Origin: Firmicutes bacterium UBA5201
GTDB taxonomy: Bacteria > Bacillota > Clostridia > Peptostreptococcales > Acidaminobacteraceae
DNA length: 64,000 nt
Direction of reading: 5' to 3'
NCBI GenBank assembly: GCA_002412775.1
Contig: DHVT01000011.1
Span: 278,431 to 342,430, forward strand
The notes below the pieces were generated by a model. The model was given only the letters and a program-made list of their open reading frames with translations. It was not told the DNA's origin and made no database searches. The position numbers were made by a program, and so were the translations under genes. Shown here one piece after another: positions 63,322 through 64,000 of the stretch (within the stretch, counting starts at the first letter, position 1; the number at the start of each line of letters is the position of its first letter).

Positions 63322-64000
63322 TAAAAAACTATGTGCTTGACACTAACGTCATGATTCATGACCCCGCATGTTTTTACAAATTTGAAGACAATAGAATCAT
63401 CATACCGATAATTTGCATTGAAGAACTGGACCGCCTGAAAACCAGAGAAGGGCTGGTGGGCTACCAAGCCAGGTGTGCCGCCAGGGAACTTTCCAATATT
63501 CGAAAAAAAGGAAGTCTTTCGGAAGGAATAGAGCTACCGGACGGAGGGAGTATACGCATTGAACTGAACCATTTGGATTTGAACACTTTACCCGATGGCC
63601 TGGATATCACTAAAAATGATACCAGGATTCTCGCAGTCACCAAAAAGCTAAAAGAAATGTATGAGCCTATGCAAACCATACTCGTCACGAAAGACTTATA
63701 TATGGCGATCAAAGCGGATGCTATAGGCATTGAAATCCAAGATTATCAAAATGACAAGGTCGAAGCGGATGAAATCTACAAAGGCTATCAGGAGATTTTT
63801 TTACCAAGCGAGTCCATTGACAGCATATACTCCGGAGGATTGATATTGCCGGTCGAGGTTTCAGAAGGACTGTATCCCAATGAGTTTTTGCACATCAAGA
63901 GTTCCGATAGGGATTCACATGAAATCATCGCCAGATATGATGGTTCAAAGGTTGTGCCACTAAAGTATGTGAATGAGATCTCATGGGGATTGTCACCGAT
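63318..64000 (+). CDS. PIN domain-PhoH ATPase family protein (partial, 3' end outside)
   Basis: ATG 63318 overlaps the pepV-type stop (ATGA), and the frame is open to the window end (about 227 residues visible). The N-terminal PIN domain shows VLDTNVMIHDP and ITKNDTRILAV, with the acidic metal-binding residues. The PhoH ATPase half is expected outside the window. The family (YlaK-like) is an RNA helicase/nuclease-like ATPase; only the PIN part can be seen. Confidence 0.88.
   Translation, partial: MIKNYVLDTNVMIHDPACFYKFEDNRIIIPIICIEELDRLKTREGLVGYQARCAARELSNIRKKGSLSEGIELPDGGSIRIELNHLDLNTLPDGLDITKNDTRILAVTKKLKEMYEPMQTILVTKDLYMAIKADAIGIEIQDYQNDKVEADEIYKGYQEIFLPSESIDSIYSGGLILPVEVSEGLYPNEFLHIKSSDRDSHEIIARYDGSKVVPLKYVNEISWGLSP

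Overview
The window is about 64 kb of a moderately AT-rich bacterial chromosome. It has Gram-positive-type ribosome binding sites (AGGAGG, GAGGTG), many ATGA-overlapping genes, a T-box leader and a Firmicutes-style division cluster (ylmE-sepF-ylmG-ylmH-divIVA). Together these point to an anaerobic member of the Clostridia. A molybdenum hydroxylase and a UGA-recoded selenoprotein suggest selenium and molybdenum metabolism. The sporulation genes spoIIGA-sigE-sigG, which usually follow ftsZ in spore-forming Clostridia, are absent here, so a non-sporulating Fusibacter/Acidaminobacter-like lineage is possible (inference). I see no tRNA, rRNA, CRISPR array or insertion sequence.

Layout, 1-13 kb: the C-terminal part of a molybdenum hydroxylase with a MocA-like cytidylyltransferase; a selenocysteine peroxiredoxin-like gene with an in-frame TGA and a hairpin behind it; small accessory genes (methyltransferase, GNATs, esterase); a TruA-like pseudouridine synthase, a UPF0182 membrane protein and a ChrA transporter; then cyclic-di-GMP genes. 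13-26 kb is the accessory and most unusual part: a rhodanese whose promoter spacer is a G/C-tract inverted repeat; an operon joining an RtcB RNA ligase, a secreted barnase-type RNase, barstar, two flavodoxin-fold proteins and a DnaQ-BRCT nuclease; a J-domain protein with a possible degenerate kinase-like C-terminus; DUF1475 and DUF3159 membrane proteins; and a tightly packed operon of an ICMT-like methyltransferase, a GH3-family synthetase and a membrane c-di-GMP phosphodiesterase. 26-33 kb holds an MBL hydrolase, an MFS pump, an autoregulated PadR/DUF2812 pair, an EamA transporter, an M48 protease and YchF.

33-64 kb is housekeeping: two M16 peptidase-like proteins (YmfF/YmfH type), lgt, and a dcw cluster running mraZ-rsmH-ftsL-pbp-mraY-murD-ftsW-murG-ftsQ-(DUF881)x2-sbp-ftsZ. 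It continues with nrdR, a YlmD-like laccase-domain protein, a DUF512 radical-SAM protein, der, a hyperacidic small ORF, gpsA, an HlyD-like protein, ylmE, sepF, ylmG, ylmH and divIVA, then T-box-controlled ileS, pepV and the start of a PIN-PhoH ATPase. murE, murF, murC and ftsA are missing from the cluster. All intergenic gaps are under 300 bases except the ileS leader, which is filled by the T-box.
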